Assembly (NCBI GenBank): GCA_036741695.1
Contig: DAINRU010000001.1
Span: 1-64,000 of the forward strand
From: JAFANK01 sp036741695
GTDB taxonomy: Bacteria; Vulcanimicrobiota; Vulcanimicrobiia; Eremiobacterales; Eremiobacteraceae
DNA: 64,000 nt
Reading direction: 5' to 3'
Shown: positions 34,886 through 43,244 of the stretch, in pieces
Numbering within the stretch: position 1 is the first letter of the stretch
Layout of the letters: every line of letters begins with the position of its first letter
The notes under the pieces: model-generated
Database searches by the model: none
What the model saw: the letters and a program-made list of their open reading frames with translations, nothing else
Told to the model about the DNA's origin: nothing
Position numbers and translations under genes: made by a program

Positions 34886-35632
34886 TTGGGCCGAGAGAAC
34901 TTTCATCGAATCCTAGAAGAGACGCAGCAGAACGTCCTTCGCATGGGCAGCTTGGTCGAAGAGGCCATCACGAGAGCTGTCGATGCCCTGTCGCGCTCCG
35001 ACGTCAAGCTGGCCGAGGAGATCCTCAGGGCCGATGACTACGTCGACGACCTCAACGTGCTCATCGAGACCAATTGCCTCAATCTGCTCGCCTTGCAGCA
35101 GCCGATGGCGACCGACCTGCGCACCATCGCCGCGATGCTCGACATCATCATCGACCTCGAGCGTATCGGGGATCACGCCTGCGACATCGCCCAGATCACC
35201 AAGAACCTCGCCAACGAGCCGCAGCTCAAACCGCTTGTCGATATCCCGCTCATGGCCGCTAAGGCCCGCGAGATGCTACGTGAATCGCTCGACGCGTTCT
35301 CGCACCACGACGCGCAGGCAGCGCACGAGGTGCCGCGCAAAGACGACGAAGTCGACCGTCTCTATCGCAAGGTCTTCGCCGAGCTCATCCAGTTCATGGC
35401 CAAAGATCCTAAGGCCATCGGGCGGGCCAGCAACTTGATCCTCGTGGCGCTCTACCTGGAACGCATCGCCGATCACTCCACCAATATCTGCGAACGAGTG
35501 GTCTATATGGTCGAAGGCGTGCCCAAAAAGCTCAAGCGTTCGGTGGTCGAGTTCAACGAAGTGCTCGCGCACAGTGATGAGATCATGCAAGCCTCCTCGC
35601 CGGTTGCCGGCGAGAGCGCGTCGAGCGGCTGA
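34886..35632 (+). CDS. phoU: Phosphate signalling regulator PhoU
   Basis: A 248-residue all-helical protein with two PhoU repeats: residues about 5-110 (with DDLNVLIETNCLNLLALQQP, then DLERIGDHACDIAQ) and about 120-225 (LYLERIADHSTNICERVVYM). The E(R)IxDH motifs bind metal and contact PhoR/PstB. TTG 34886 is supported by AAAGGAG ten nt upstream and by conserved residues immediately after it. PhoU mutes PhoR when phosphate is ample. The Pho box of pstS starts right after the stop. Confidence 0.94.
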   Translation: MGRENFHRILEETQQNVLRMGSLVEEAITRAVDALSRSDVKLAEEILRADDYVDDLNVLIETNCLNLLALQQPMATDLRTIAAMLDIIIDLERIGDHACDIAQITKNLANEPQLKPLVDIPLMAAKAREMLRESLDAFSHHDAQAAHEVPRKDDEVDRLYRKVFAELIQFMAKDPKAIGRASNLILVALYLERIADHSTNICERVVYMVEGVPKKLKRSVVEFNEVLAHSDEIMQASSPVAGESASSG

Positions 35633-35639
35633 GACTTCA

Positions 35640-35692
35640 TTAAACTTCCTTAACCTGGCCTTAATCTGCGTTTGACATCGTTGGGTTACTGT
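35640..35692 (+). promoter_or_regulatory. Pho box and -10 of pstS
   Basis: Tandem half-sites with TTA starts at 35640 (TTAAAC), 35650 (TTAACC), 35661 (TTAATC) and 35672 (TTGACA), that is spacings 10, 11, 11. A -10-like TACTGT starts 15 nt after the last one (35687). The 11-bp period and CTTAACCT core match known PhoB/SphR-type direct-repeat boxes. Confidence 0.75.
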
Positions 35693-35698
35693 CAAAGG

Positions 35699-35720
35699 TG
35701 ACGGACCTTTAGGTCCGTTT
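35699..35720. repeat. Dispersed palindrome copy in pstS leader
   Basis: ACGGACCT-TT-AGGTCCGT with outer bases differing from the common form. It lies between the Pho-box promoter and the pstS ribosome binding site, so it should be in the mRNA leader. Confidence 0.8.
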
Positions 35721-35740
35721 GTCATGGCCAGGAGTAAGCA

Positions 35741-36784
35741 GTGCAGCGATTCAGATTCGTCTCTCTCGTCACCATCTCAAGCCTTGTGTTAGCTCTGGGG
35801 ATCGTGCGCTTGGCGTCAGCCGCCACGCAGCTCATCGGCGCCGGTTCGTCCTTCGACTTCCCATTTTTCTCTCGCGCCTTCTACGAGTACGGTCACGCCC
35901 ATAATGACGTCCAGGTGAACTACCAGAGCATCGGGTCTGGTGGCGGCATCCAGCAGTTCACCACCAAGACCGTCGATTTCGGCGCATCGGATGTCCCCCT
36001 CACGCCGACCGAGATGAAAGCTGCGCAGGCGTCCAACGGCGACGTCGTTCAGGTCCCGGTGACGCTCGGCGGTGTGGTGATCGCCTACAACGTGCCTGGA
36101 GCGCCCGCCCACATCAAGCTCGATCAGCAGACGATTGCGAACATCTTCCTCGGCACGATCACGAATTGGAACGACGCTGCCATCGCCAAACTCAATCCGG
36201 GCGCGAACCTGCCGAATCTCTCCATCATCGTCACGCATCGCGCCGACGGCAGCGGTACGACCTACATCTTCACGGACTACCTGAGCAAGATCAGCCCGGA
36301 ATGGAAGAGCAAAGTCGGCAATGCCAAAGTGGTCAATTGGCCGGCGGCGTCGTCGGTCGGTGGCAAGGGCAATGAGGGCGTTGCCGGACAGGTCAGTCAG
36401 ACCCCCGGAGCGATCGGCTATCTCGAGCTTGCGTACGCGCTGCAGAACAGCATCTCGTATGCCGCCTTGCGCAACAGTGCCGGAGCATACGTCTTACCGA
36501 CGTTGGATTCCGTTCGCAGCGCAGCAGAGCAAAAGCCAAACGTCAACCCGCAAGACTACTCGATCGTCGACATGGGCGGAGCGGCCAGCTATCCCATCGC
36601 CGGCTACTCCTGGGTGATGCTGTGGAAGAACCCGCCAGACCCCGGCAAGGGCAAGCAGTTGGTCGACCTATTCCGCTGGCTTGTGACCGACGGTCAGACT
36701 TACGCCGTGAACGTGCACTACGTCGGTCTGCCGAAGAACGTGCAGGCCGAGGCGGACCGGGCGCTGGCAAGCATCAAGACGTAG
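35741..36784 (+). CDS. pstS: Phosphate-binding protein PstS
   Basis: The periplasmic phosphate receptor for PstCAB. Signal peptide about residues 1-28 (ending RLASAA), then the conserved LIGAGSSFDFPFF start, VNYQSIGSGGGIQQF, FGASDVPLT and HRADGSGTTYIFTDYLSK phosphate-binding loops. The 347 residues match the family. GTG 35741 has AGGAG six nt upstream; a nearby ATG at 35724 is out of frame. There is no lipobox, so it is probably soluble in the periplasm. A gap of 126 nt separates it from pstC. Confidence 0.96.
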   Translation: MQRFRFVSLVTISSLVLALGIVRLASAATQLIGAGSSFDFPFFSRAFYEYGHAHNDVQVNYQSIGSGGGIQQFTTKTVDFGASDVPLTPTEMKAAQASNGDVVQVPVTLGGVVIAYNVPGAPAHIKLDQQTIANIFLGTITNWNDAAIAKLNPGANLPNLSIIVTHRADGSGTTYIFTDYLSKISPEWKSKVGNAKVVNWPAASSVGGKGNEGVAGQVSQTPGAIGYLELAYALQNSISYAALRNSAGAYVLPTLDSVRSAAEQKPNVNPQDYSIVDMGGAASYPIAGYSWVMLWKNPPDPGKGKQLVDLFRWLVTDGQTYAVNVHYVGLPKNVQAEADRALASIKT

Positions 36785-36910
36785 GCGAGAGCCGGACCGG
36801 TCGCATTCGATAGACCGATCGACAAGCTGCGGAAGGCGGTGCGCCCATGAAGAACAAACCTGCGCATCGCCTTCCTCGTTCAACTGGGGAGATGGCGGAC
36901 TGTCCCACTG

Positions 36911-37897
36911 ATGTCACAAGATAGCGTCGAGGCGATGGGTGCACCCGCGGTCGCGGCGATCTTGCGCCCGCGGCGCCAAACCAGTGCCTTGGGCGATCGC
37001 ATCGTCTTGGGTGCCTTCACGCTTGCGGCATGGCTTGTGCTGCTCATCGTCGTCGCGCTTTTTGCCGCCCTGACCATTGCGGCGTGGCCGGCGATCAAGA
37101 CCGTCGGTCTCTCGGCACTGCACAGCGCGACCTGGGATCCGAGCAGCGGTAAGTATGGCCTGCTCTCGTTCATCTACGGCACGCTGGTCACGTCCGCAAT
37201 CGCGCTCGCGCTAGCCGGACCGATCGGCATCGGCGCCGCGCTGCTGCTCGCAGAAGTCGCACCCCGAAGGCTTGCGGGCCCTGTCGCCATGCTCATCGAG
37301 CTCCTGGCTGCCGTGCCAAGCGTGGTCTTCGGCATATGGGGACTGTTCGTGCTCGCGCCCATCATGCGCACCGTGGTGGAGCCGGCGCTCTCGAAGACGC
37401 TCGGTTTCTTGCCGCTCTTCCAGGGATATTTCTACGGGGTCGGCTTATTGACCGCGGGCGTCCTGTTGGCGATCATGATCTTGCCGACGGTCACTGCCAT
37501 CACGCGTGATATATTCGAGGCGGTCCCCCGAGACCAGCGCGAAGCGATGCTCGCCCTGGGCTCGACCACCTGGGAAATGCTGACGAGGGCCGTCATCCCC
37601 TATGCCCGGTCGGGCATCATCGGAGCGCTCGTGCTGGCCCTCGGGCGGGCGCTCGGCGAAGCGATGGCCGTCGTCATGGTCATCGGCAACAAGCCGGCGC
37701 TGTCCCTGTCTTTGTTCTCGCCCGGTTACACGATGGCATCGGTGTTGGCCAACGAATTCACCGAGGCAACCGGACAGAACTACGTCGCGGTGCTGGTCGG
37801 CATCGGATCGCTGCTCTTCATCTTGAGCATGATCATCAACGTCTTCGCCCGATTGCTCGTGCGCAGCGTCGGCGGCGCGCGGCAGGGACGTTCCTGA
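36911..37897 (+). CDS. pstC: Phosphate ABC transporter permease PstC
   Basis: A 328-residue inner membrane subunit with six predicted helices. The cytoplasmic EAA loop reads REAMLALGSTTWEMLTRAVIP, followed by GRALGEAMAVVMVIGN, both standard for PstC. The stop TGA overlaps the pstA ATG by one base. The start is not certain: ATG 36911 lacks an obvious ribosome binding site and ATG 36935 is in frame. Pairs with PstA to form the channel. Confidence 0.94.
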   Translation: MSQDSVEAMGAPAVAAILRPRRQTSALGDRIVLGAFTLAAWLVLLIVVALFAALTIAAWPAIKTVGLSALHSATWDPSSGKYGLLSFIYGTLVTSAIALALAGPIGIGAALLLAEVAPRRLAGPVAMLIELLAAVPSVVFGIWGLFVLAPIMRTVVEPALSKTLGFLPLFQGYFYGVGLLTAGVLLAIMILPTVTAITRDIFEAVPRDQREAMLALGSTTWEMLTRAVIPYARSGIIGALVLALGRALGEAMAVVMVIGNKPALSLSLFSPGYTMASVLANEFTEATGQNYVAVLVGIGSLLFILSMIINVFARLLVRSVGGARQGRS

Positions 37898-38733
37898 TGC
37901 CGCTGCAGCTGCGTCGGGCGTGGAGTACCGTCATGCTTGCGGTGACGTGGTTGTGCGCGGGGACAGCAGCCGCGCTGCTCGCGTTCATCGTCATCTACGT
38001 CGTCAAACGCGGCGCACCGGCCCTCAACCCGCAGTTTTTCACAAGCCTGCCGACGCCCGTCGGCATCACCGGTGGCGGCGTCGCAAACGCGATCGTCGGC
38101 TCGATCGAGATCATCGGCATGGCGTCGCTCATCGCGGTCCCCGTCGGCGTCATGGCGGGTATCTACGTCGCATTGCTCGGGAAAGGATGGTTGGCGGAGG
38201 CAGTGCGCTTTCTCAGCGACGTGCTGACCGGCGTCCCATCGATCGCCATCGGACTGTTCGCCTACATCATCATCGTCGTTCCGCAGAAGCACTTCTCCGC
38301 GAATTCCGCCGGAGTGGCGTTGTCGATCATCATGCTACCCATCATCGTGCGCACCACGGAGGAAGCGGTGCGCCTCGTCAACCCCGCTATCCGCGAGGGG
38401 GCGCTCGCTTTGGGCATCGAGGCATGGAAAGCGATCGTGCTCGTGACGGTCCCGTGCGCGCGGGCTGGCATCGTCACGGGCGCGCTGTTGGGCGTTGCTC
38501 GCGTGGCCGGCGAATCCGCGCCGCTGCTCTTCACCGCGTTCGGCAGCCAGTTCTGGAACATCAGGCCCGATAGCCCGACCGCCGCCCTCCCCCTGGTTGT
38601 GTTCCAATACGCGATCGCGCCATACAAGGATTGGCAGCAGATCGCGTGGGGTGGGGCGCTGACACTCATCGCTTTGGTCTTCATGCTCAACATCACGGCG
38701 CGGGCGCTGTTCCCGGCGCGGATCGTACGATGA
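37897..38733 (+). CDS. pstA: Phosphate ABC transporter permease PstA
   Basis: A 278-residue permease with six predicted helices. EAA loop IREGALALGIEAWKAIVLVTVP, then ARVAGESAPLLFTAFGSQFW, the typical PstA C-terminal signature. Overlaps pstC at TGATG and pstB at ATGA. The transmembrane partner of PstC. Confidence 0.94.
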   Translation: MPLQLRRAWSTVMLAVTWLCAGTAAALLAFIVIYVVKRGAPALNPQFFTSLPTPVGITGGGVANAIVGSIEIIGMASLIAVPVGVMAGIYVALLGKGWLAEAVRFLSDVLTGVPSIAIGLFAYIIIVVPQKHFSANSAGVALSIIMLPIIVRTTEEAVRLVNPAIREGALALGIEAWKAIVLVTVPCARAGIVTGALLGVARVAGESAPLLFTAFGSQFWNIRPDSPTAALPLVVFQYAIAPYKDWQQIAWGGALTLIALVFMLNITARALFPARIVR

Positions 38734-39527
38734 CGCTCGAGACGACCGCTCCTGAGAAACTGCTGCAGACAGACCATTTGAGCGCGTGGTACGGTTCGCA
38801 CTGCGCCGTGCACGACGTGTCGATGAGCTTCGAGCCCGGGGCCATCACCGCGCTCATCGGTCCCTCAGGCTGCGGCAAGTCGACCCTGCTGCGCTGCCTC
38901 AACCGCATGCACGAGATCATCCCCGGAACGAGAGTCGAAGGTGAGGTTCGGCTCGACGGCCACAATCTCTACGATCCCGGCGTCGATCCAACGGCGATGC
39001 GCCAGCGCATCGGCATGGTCTTCCAGCGGCCCAATCCATTTCCGACCATGTCCGTCCTTGAGAACGTCCTGGCCGGCGTGCGTCTGACCAATCAGACGCG
39101 CAATCGAACGGCGCTGGCAGAGATCGCCGAAGGCACTTTGCGCAAAGCGGCGCTCTGGAACGAGGTCAAAGACAAGCTCAACAAATCCGGCGCCTCGCTC
39201 TCGGGCGGCCAGCAACAGCGGCTGTGCATCGCGCGAGCCCTGGCAGTGGAGCCTGAAGTCTTACTCATGGACGAGCCCGCCTCGGCGCTCGACCCCATCT
39301 CCACGACCAAGATCGAGGACCTCATGCGCGAGCTCAAGGGCACGTACACCTTCATCATCGTCACCCACAACATGCAACAGGCGGCGCGCGTCTCGGACTA
39401 CACCGGCTTCATGCTCTCCGAAGAGGGGGAGCCCGGTAAGCTGATCGAGTTCGACGTGTCGTCCAAGATGTTCACGACGCCCAAGGACAAACGAACCGAA
39501 GACTACATCACCGGGCGCTTCGGTTAA
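38730..39527 (+). CDS. pstB: Phosphate ABC transporter ATPase PstB
   Basis: A 265-residue ABC ATPase. Every catalytic element is canonical: Walker A GPSGCGKSTLLRCLNR, Q-loop GMVFQRPNPFP, signature LSGGQQQRLCIARAL, Walker B VLLMDEPASALDP and H-loop VTHNMQQAARVSD. These PstB-specific sequences confirm phosphate import. ATG 38730 overlaps pstA. Useful as an in-window reference for the degenerate second PstB at 49715. Confidence 0.97.
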   Translation: MTLETTAPEKLLQTDHLSAWYGSHCAVHDVSMSFEPGAITALIGPSGCGKSTLLRCLNRMHEIIPGTRVEGEVRLDGHNLYDPGVDPTAMRQRIGMVFQRPNPFPTMSVLENVLAGVRLTNQTRNRTALAEIAEGTLRKAALWNEVKDKLNKSGASLSGGQQQRLCIARALAVEPEVLLMDEPASALDPISTTKIEDLMRELKGTYTFIIVTHNMQQAARVSDYTGFMLSEEGEPGKLIEFDVSSKMFTTPKDKRTEDYITGRFG

Positions 39528-39555
39528 GCACAGATGAAGAAAGTCGTAGAACGCG

Positions 39556-39588
39556 ATAACGTGGATTTAATCTGGAATTGCTACGCTC
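39556..39588 (+). promoter_or_regulatory. Weak Pho-box-like repeats before the calcineurin-like phosphatase gene
   Basis: ATAACGTGGAT, TTAATCTGGAA and TTGCTACGCTC start at 39556, 39567 and 39578, an exact 11-bp period. No convincing -10 is found 15 nt after the last start. If real, the phosphatase gene starts downstream (39606 or later). Confidence 0.35.
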
Positions 39589-39605
39589 GGCCTCGGACGA
39601 CGTCG

Positions 39606-40625
39606 ATGTCGTCCGCAGACGCTCAATCGGTCTCCTCCCAGCGTTACCCCGTGCGAGACTGCGCCAATAGCCCGGGGCGGTCTCGCTTCTTTTTCGATCC
39701 GTCAATCCTCATCATGGTCCTCGGCGTTTTTCTGAGCGCGCTGGTTTTGCTCGCCGTCGTGCCGCAGTCGGTCGTGGCGGCGGGCGATCCGGTCGTCGCG
39801 GCCGCGGGCGACATCGCTTGCGACGAGCGGCCTGGCGTGACCGACCAGGACTCGAAAAGCGGCGGTTGCCAGCAGGCGGGCACGTCCGCCGTGCTCGTGT
39901 CTTTGCACCCGGCCGCTGTGTTGACGATCGGTGACGAGCAGTATCCAGCGGCCACCTACGATCAGTTTATGGCATCGTACGACAAGACGTGGGGCAAGCT
40001 CAAGAGCATCACGCATCCGGCTCCCGGCAACCACGAGTACGAGACCCCGCTTGCAGGCGGCTACTTCCGATACTTCGGCGCATCGGCTGGCGAGCCCGAC
40101 AAAGGCTACTACAGCTTCGATCTCGCCGGCTGGCACCTCATCGCCCTTAACGGCAACTGCTGGGCGATCGGCGGCTGCCAGCAAGGTTCGCCGCAGGAGC
40201 GATGGCTCGCTGCGGACCTTGCCGCGCATCCCGCCGCTTGCACGCTCGCTTACTGGCATCAGCCGCGCTTCTCCTCGGGGCCTCACCATAGCGACAAGAG
40301 CTACCAAGCCCTGTGGCAGGACCTATACGGCGCGCATGCCGACGTCGTGCTCGGCGGCCACGATCACGACTACGAACGTTTCGCGCTCCAAACGCCCACG
40401 GGCGCAGCCGATCCAAAAAACGGTATCAGAGAATTTGTGGTGGGGACGGGCGGCAAGAGCCACTACCCGTTTCTCGTGACCGCGCCCAACAGCGAAGTTC
40501 GAAACGACGAAACATTCGGCGTGTTGGCCTTGACCTTGCACGCCCATGGATATGACTGGCGTTTCGTGCCAGAAGCCGGCTCGAGTTTCACAGACCAAGG
40601 CTCAGGCACGTGCCACGGCCGATGA
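39606..40625 (+). CDS. Exported calcineurin-like metallophosphatase
   Basis: A metallophosphoesterase with a hydrophobic export segment (ILIMVLGVFLSALVLLAVVP). The metal-ligand motifs occur in order: AGDIAC, GDEQY, GNHEYE, WHQPRFSS and GGHDHDYERF, as in purple-acid-phosphatase-like enzymes. It probably releases phosphate from organic esters outside the cytoplasm, which fits its place after pstB. The start is uncertain: the frame opens at 39534, but its first 25 codons look non-coding and overlap possible Pho repeats; ATG 39606 or 39714 are likelier. It converges with the next gene, 13 nt apart. Confidence 0.85.
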   Translation: MSSADAQSVSSQRYPVRDCANSPGRSRFFFDPSILIMVLGVFLSALVLLAVVPQSVVAAGDPVVAAAGDIACDERPGVTDQDSKSGGCQQAGTSAVLVSLHPAAVLTIGDEQYPAATYDQFMASYDKTWGKLKSITHPAPGNHEYETPLAGGYFRYFGASAGEPDKGYYSFDLAGWHLIALNGNCWAIGGCQQGSPQERWLAADLAAHPAACTLAYWHQPRFSSGPHHSDKSYQALWQDLYGAHADVVLGGHDHDYERFALQTPTGAADPKNGIREFVVGTGGKSHYPFLVTAPNSEVRNDETFGVLALTLHAHGYDWRFVPEAGSSFTDQGSGTCHGR

Positions 40626-40638
40626 GCGAGCGGTCGTC

Positions 40639-43050
40639 CTAGCGGTCGTCCGGATCCGCTGCGACTGTCGAGCTCTGACCAATATCCCGCAGGTAGGCCA
40701 AGTGCTCTGCGAGGGAACGTGGTCCGCGGATCGATGCCCACTCCTCATCCGGGATGACGGCGACGGCGTCGGGCCCGTCAAGACGGAAGCTGGCGCTCTT
40801 CGCTTTACCTGGGTTCTTCACCATAGGGATGTTCGACGCGAGCGCCCGATAGGTCGAGACCGTCGGCTGCGTCGCAAAGGCGTCGAGCATCGGACGCGCC
40901 GCCGCATCGTAGATGTTGAGCGGCCCGACTCCGAAGAGCACTTCGACTGTGCGCAGCACGGCCGGAATGTTATAGTGCGTGTGGTCGACTGCGCCTCGAC
41001 GCACGTATGGTCCGGCCATGAACGCCGGCATGCGGTGCGAGTCGACGTGGTCGCCGGTCCCTTGTGGGTCGTCTTCTGTGACGAACACGACGGTGTTCTT
41101 CCAGTCCGCGCGCTTGGAAAGACCAGCGACGATCTGACCAAGAGCCGCATCGTTGCTCGCCACGTAGGACGCCGGCGTATAGAATCCAGCCTTGCTTCCC
41201 GCCGTGTGGTCGGTGGGTAGCGTCAGATACGAATATTGCGCCAGACCATGTGCGGCGACGTCGGCGAGGAAGAGCCGCGCACGTTCCGTGTCGAGAACGT
41301 TGAAGTCGATGTGCGCTCCTGGATAGGCGCGGTCGGCGTGAGCAGCGAGCCCAGATGCGATGCTGCCGTCGGGCCGCATGGTCATCTGCTCGCCGTAGAC
41401 ACGGAAGGATACGCCGTGGGCACGCAATGCGTCGATGAGCTCTCCGTTGGGACCGAACACCGCGCTGACGTTGACGCGCGGCTGGCTCGGCAGGTCGAGC
41501 AGATCCTGGAACCAGTCGAAGTTCATGACCGATATCGGCACCGTGTCCTCTCCCGCGAGCGGAAGAGGCCAAATCGAACCCGCAACGCGAAAGTCGGCCG
41601 ACGTCGCCGCATCATCAGGCGTGTGAACGTTGCGCTCGAGATAGTCGTTGGCGATGCCCTGCGTCGTCCATGAATGGCCGAAGTCGCTCTTCTCGCCATC
41701 ACCCATGAAGTTGTCGAACAGCGTGTAGGTCTCGGCCAGTGAATGCGCGTTAGGCGTGTACGTGCGACCGTAGAGCACAAGCGCAGGATCGGCATTGGCG
41801 CGCGGCTCGTCGCCGAATATCTCGTCGAAATGCTTATTCTCTTTGACGATGAAGACGAAATGCTTGATCGGCGGGAGCGCTGCGGGTGCCGGCGTTGGAA
41901 TGGGCCCAACGCTGTTGTTGCGGGCCACTGCCTGCGACCACTGCGCGAACCGCTGCGGTTCGACGAGTAGATGCTGCACGAGCCCGGTATAGATGCCATC
42001 CCATTCGGACGCTGGATCCGGTTGCGTACCGAGGCCTTGGCCGCTGACGATGAAGAGCTGTGACCTGACGCGAGGAAACTTGTCGATCGTCTGGCCTGAG
42101 AGATAGACGACGCCCATGGGATACCATCCGGTCGGGATACGTCCCAGCACGTGTCCGCTAGCGACGTCGACGACGGCCACGTCGTTGAATCCGGACTCCG
42201 CCACGAAGAGCTGCTTGCCGTCGTCAGACAGGGCCATGCCGGATGGCGTCTGCCCAGGAAGTTGATCGCGGATGAGGCCCAGATCGTAGCGCCGAGCGAC
42301 CCGCCACGACCGCGTGTCGATGACGGCCACGTCGTGACCGTCGGCATCTGCGACGTAGGCTCGCGAGCCGTCGATCAAGAGCGACGTGGGATGAGGTCCC
42401 GTCTGGACCTGCGATGGGGTGGTCGCCATGCTCGTCCAGTAGTCCACATGATCGGAATCGTAGAGCGTGGCAAGCGCACCGTTTGCAACGAACGCGACGG
42501 AGAAGGGTTGCCCGGTCGTCGCCAGGCGGGCGACCACGTCGCCGCTTGTGTCATCGACGACAACCACCTGCTTGGCGGCGGTCCTGGCCACGAGGATCCG
42601 GTGTGTCTGGGGATCTTCAGCCACGCCGTTGAGCAGCCCACCGACCATGAGATCTGGGCGGGCCGTGAAATAGTCGCGCGTCTTGCTGTTCGGATCGTAG
42701 CTGAAGCGCGAGATCGCTCCGGTGAAGCCACGGGCGACGTATAGCCCATCTTTCGTCCACGTCATCTGCGTGGCGAAGGGCGTCGGCAGGCGATCGACGA
42801 GGCGCGAGTCCTCGCCCACCAAGATGACGTCGATGGCGCCGCCGTCTTGGGAGAGCACGGCCAACAGCCTTCCGTCCGGCGAGAGGGCTTCGGATGAGGC
42901 AAAGCCCTCGACCGGTATTGTGAAACCCACTGGCGCAATCGTCCGGCCGTCTGGGATCGTGCCCGCGTTGGCCGTGGACCACACACAACCGGATGCCACG
43001 ATGGCAAGAAAAAACATCTTCGATATACGCATATCGAACGGTATGTACAC
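40639..43050 (-). CDS. Exported YncE-like beta-propeller / alkaline phosphatase-type phosphoesterase fusion
   Basis: An 803-residue secreted two-domain protein. After a signal peptide (ending STANAG), residues about 40-345 form a YncE/SMP-30-like seven-bladed propeller (repeats such as GHVLGRIPTGWYPMGVVYL). Residues about 390-780 form a phosphoesterase of the acid phosphatase/phospholipase C type, with FIVKENKHFDEIFGDE, a SYLTLPTDHT segment and VTEDDPQGTGDHVDSHRMP carrying metal-binding residues. GTG 43050 is supported by AAAGGGGG upstream. It likely hydrolyses phosphate esters in the periplasm or outside. It is divergent from the TonB receptor and shares its 194-nt control region. Confidence 0.88.
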   Translation of the reverse strand: MYIPFDMRISKMFFLAIVASGCVWSTANAGTIPDGRTIAPVGFTIPVEGFASSEALSPDGRLLAVLSQDGGAIDVILVGEDSRLVDRLPTPFATQMTWTKDGLYVARGFTGAISRFSYDPNSKTRDYFTARPDLMVGGLLNGVAEDPQTHRILVARTAAKQVVVVDDTSGDVVARLATTGQPFSVAFVANGALATLYDSDHVDYWTSMATTPSQVQTGPHPTSLLIDGSRAYVADADGHDVAVIDTRSWRVARRYDLGLIRDQLPGQTPSGMALSDDGKQLFVAESGFNDVAVVDVASGHVLGRIPTGWYPMGVVYLSGQTIDKFPRVRSQLFIVSGQGLGTQPDPASEWDGIYTGLVQHLLVEPQRFAQWSQAVARNNSVGPIPTPAPAALPPIKHFVFIVKENKHFDEIFGDEPRANADPALVLYGRTYTPNAHSLAETYTLFDNFMGDGEKSDFGHSWTTQGIANDYLERNVHTPDDAATSADFRVAGSIWPLPLAGEDTVPISVMNFDWFQDLLDLPSQPRVNVSAVFGPNGELIDALRAHGVSFRVYGEQMTMRPDGSIASGLAAHADRAYPGAHIDFNVLDTERARLFLADVAAHGLAQYSYLTLPTDHTAGSKAGFYTPASYVASNDAALGQIVAGLSKRADWKNTVVFVTEDDPQGTGDHVDSHRMPAFMAGPYVRRGAVDHTHYNIPAVLRTVEVLFGVGPLNIYDAAARPMLDAFATQPTVSTYRALASNIPMVKNPGKAKSASFRLDGPDAVAVIPDEEWASIRGPRSLAEHLAYLRDIGQSSTVAADPDDR

Positions 43051-43082
43051 CCCGTGACCCCCTTTCGACCTTCGTGAGAAGA

Positions 43083-43147
43083 TTAAGCCTGGCTTAGCCC
43101 TTCGTTAATCATTGCTTTATGCTTCCTTAACTCCACAAGACTAGAAT
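43083..43147 (+). promoter_or_regulatory. Five-repeat Pho box and -10 of the TonB receptor gene
   Basis: Half-sites start at 43083 (TTAAGC), 43094 (TTAGCC), 43105 (TTAATC), 43116 (TTTATG) and 43127 (TTAACT): five in a row at exactly 11 bp. A -10 TAGAAT starts 15 nt after the last (43142). The region lies between divergent genes, so it could also affect the phosphoesterase on the minus strand. Confidence 0.78.
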
Positions 43148-43244
43148 GTCTGCGGTTACACACAAGGACGGCGGGAGCGAAGCGATTTCGGGCTGCCCCG
43201 CTGGATATGTGTTATCGCGCGTTCATTAGGGGAGGCAACCCGCC

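Noticed and set aside
36785..36910. Terminator or attenuator between pstS and pstC
   Set aside because: Only short imperfect pairing around GACCGGTC was found; not enough to call.
36847..36924. 25-codon frame between pstS and pstC
   Set aside because: It overlaps the pstC start, has no clear ribosome binding site and no distinctive sequence.
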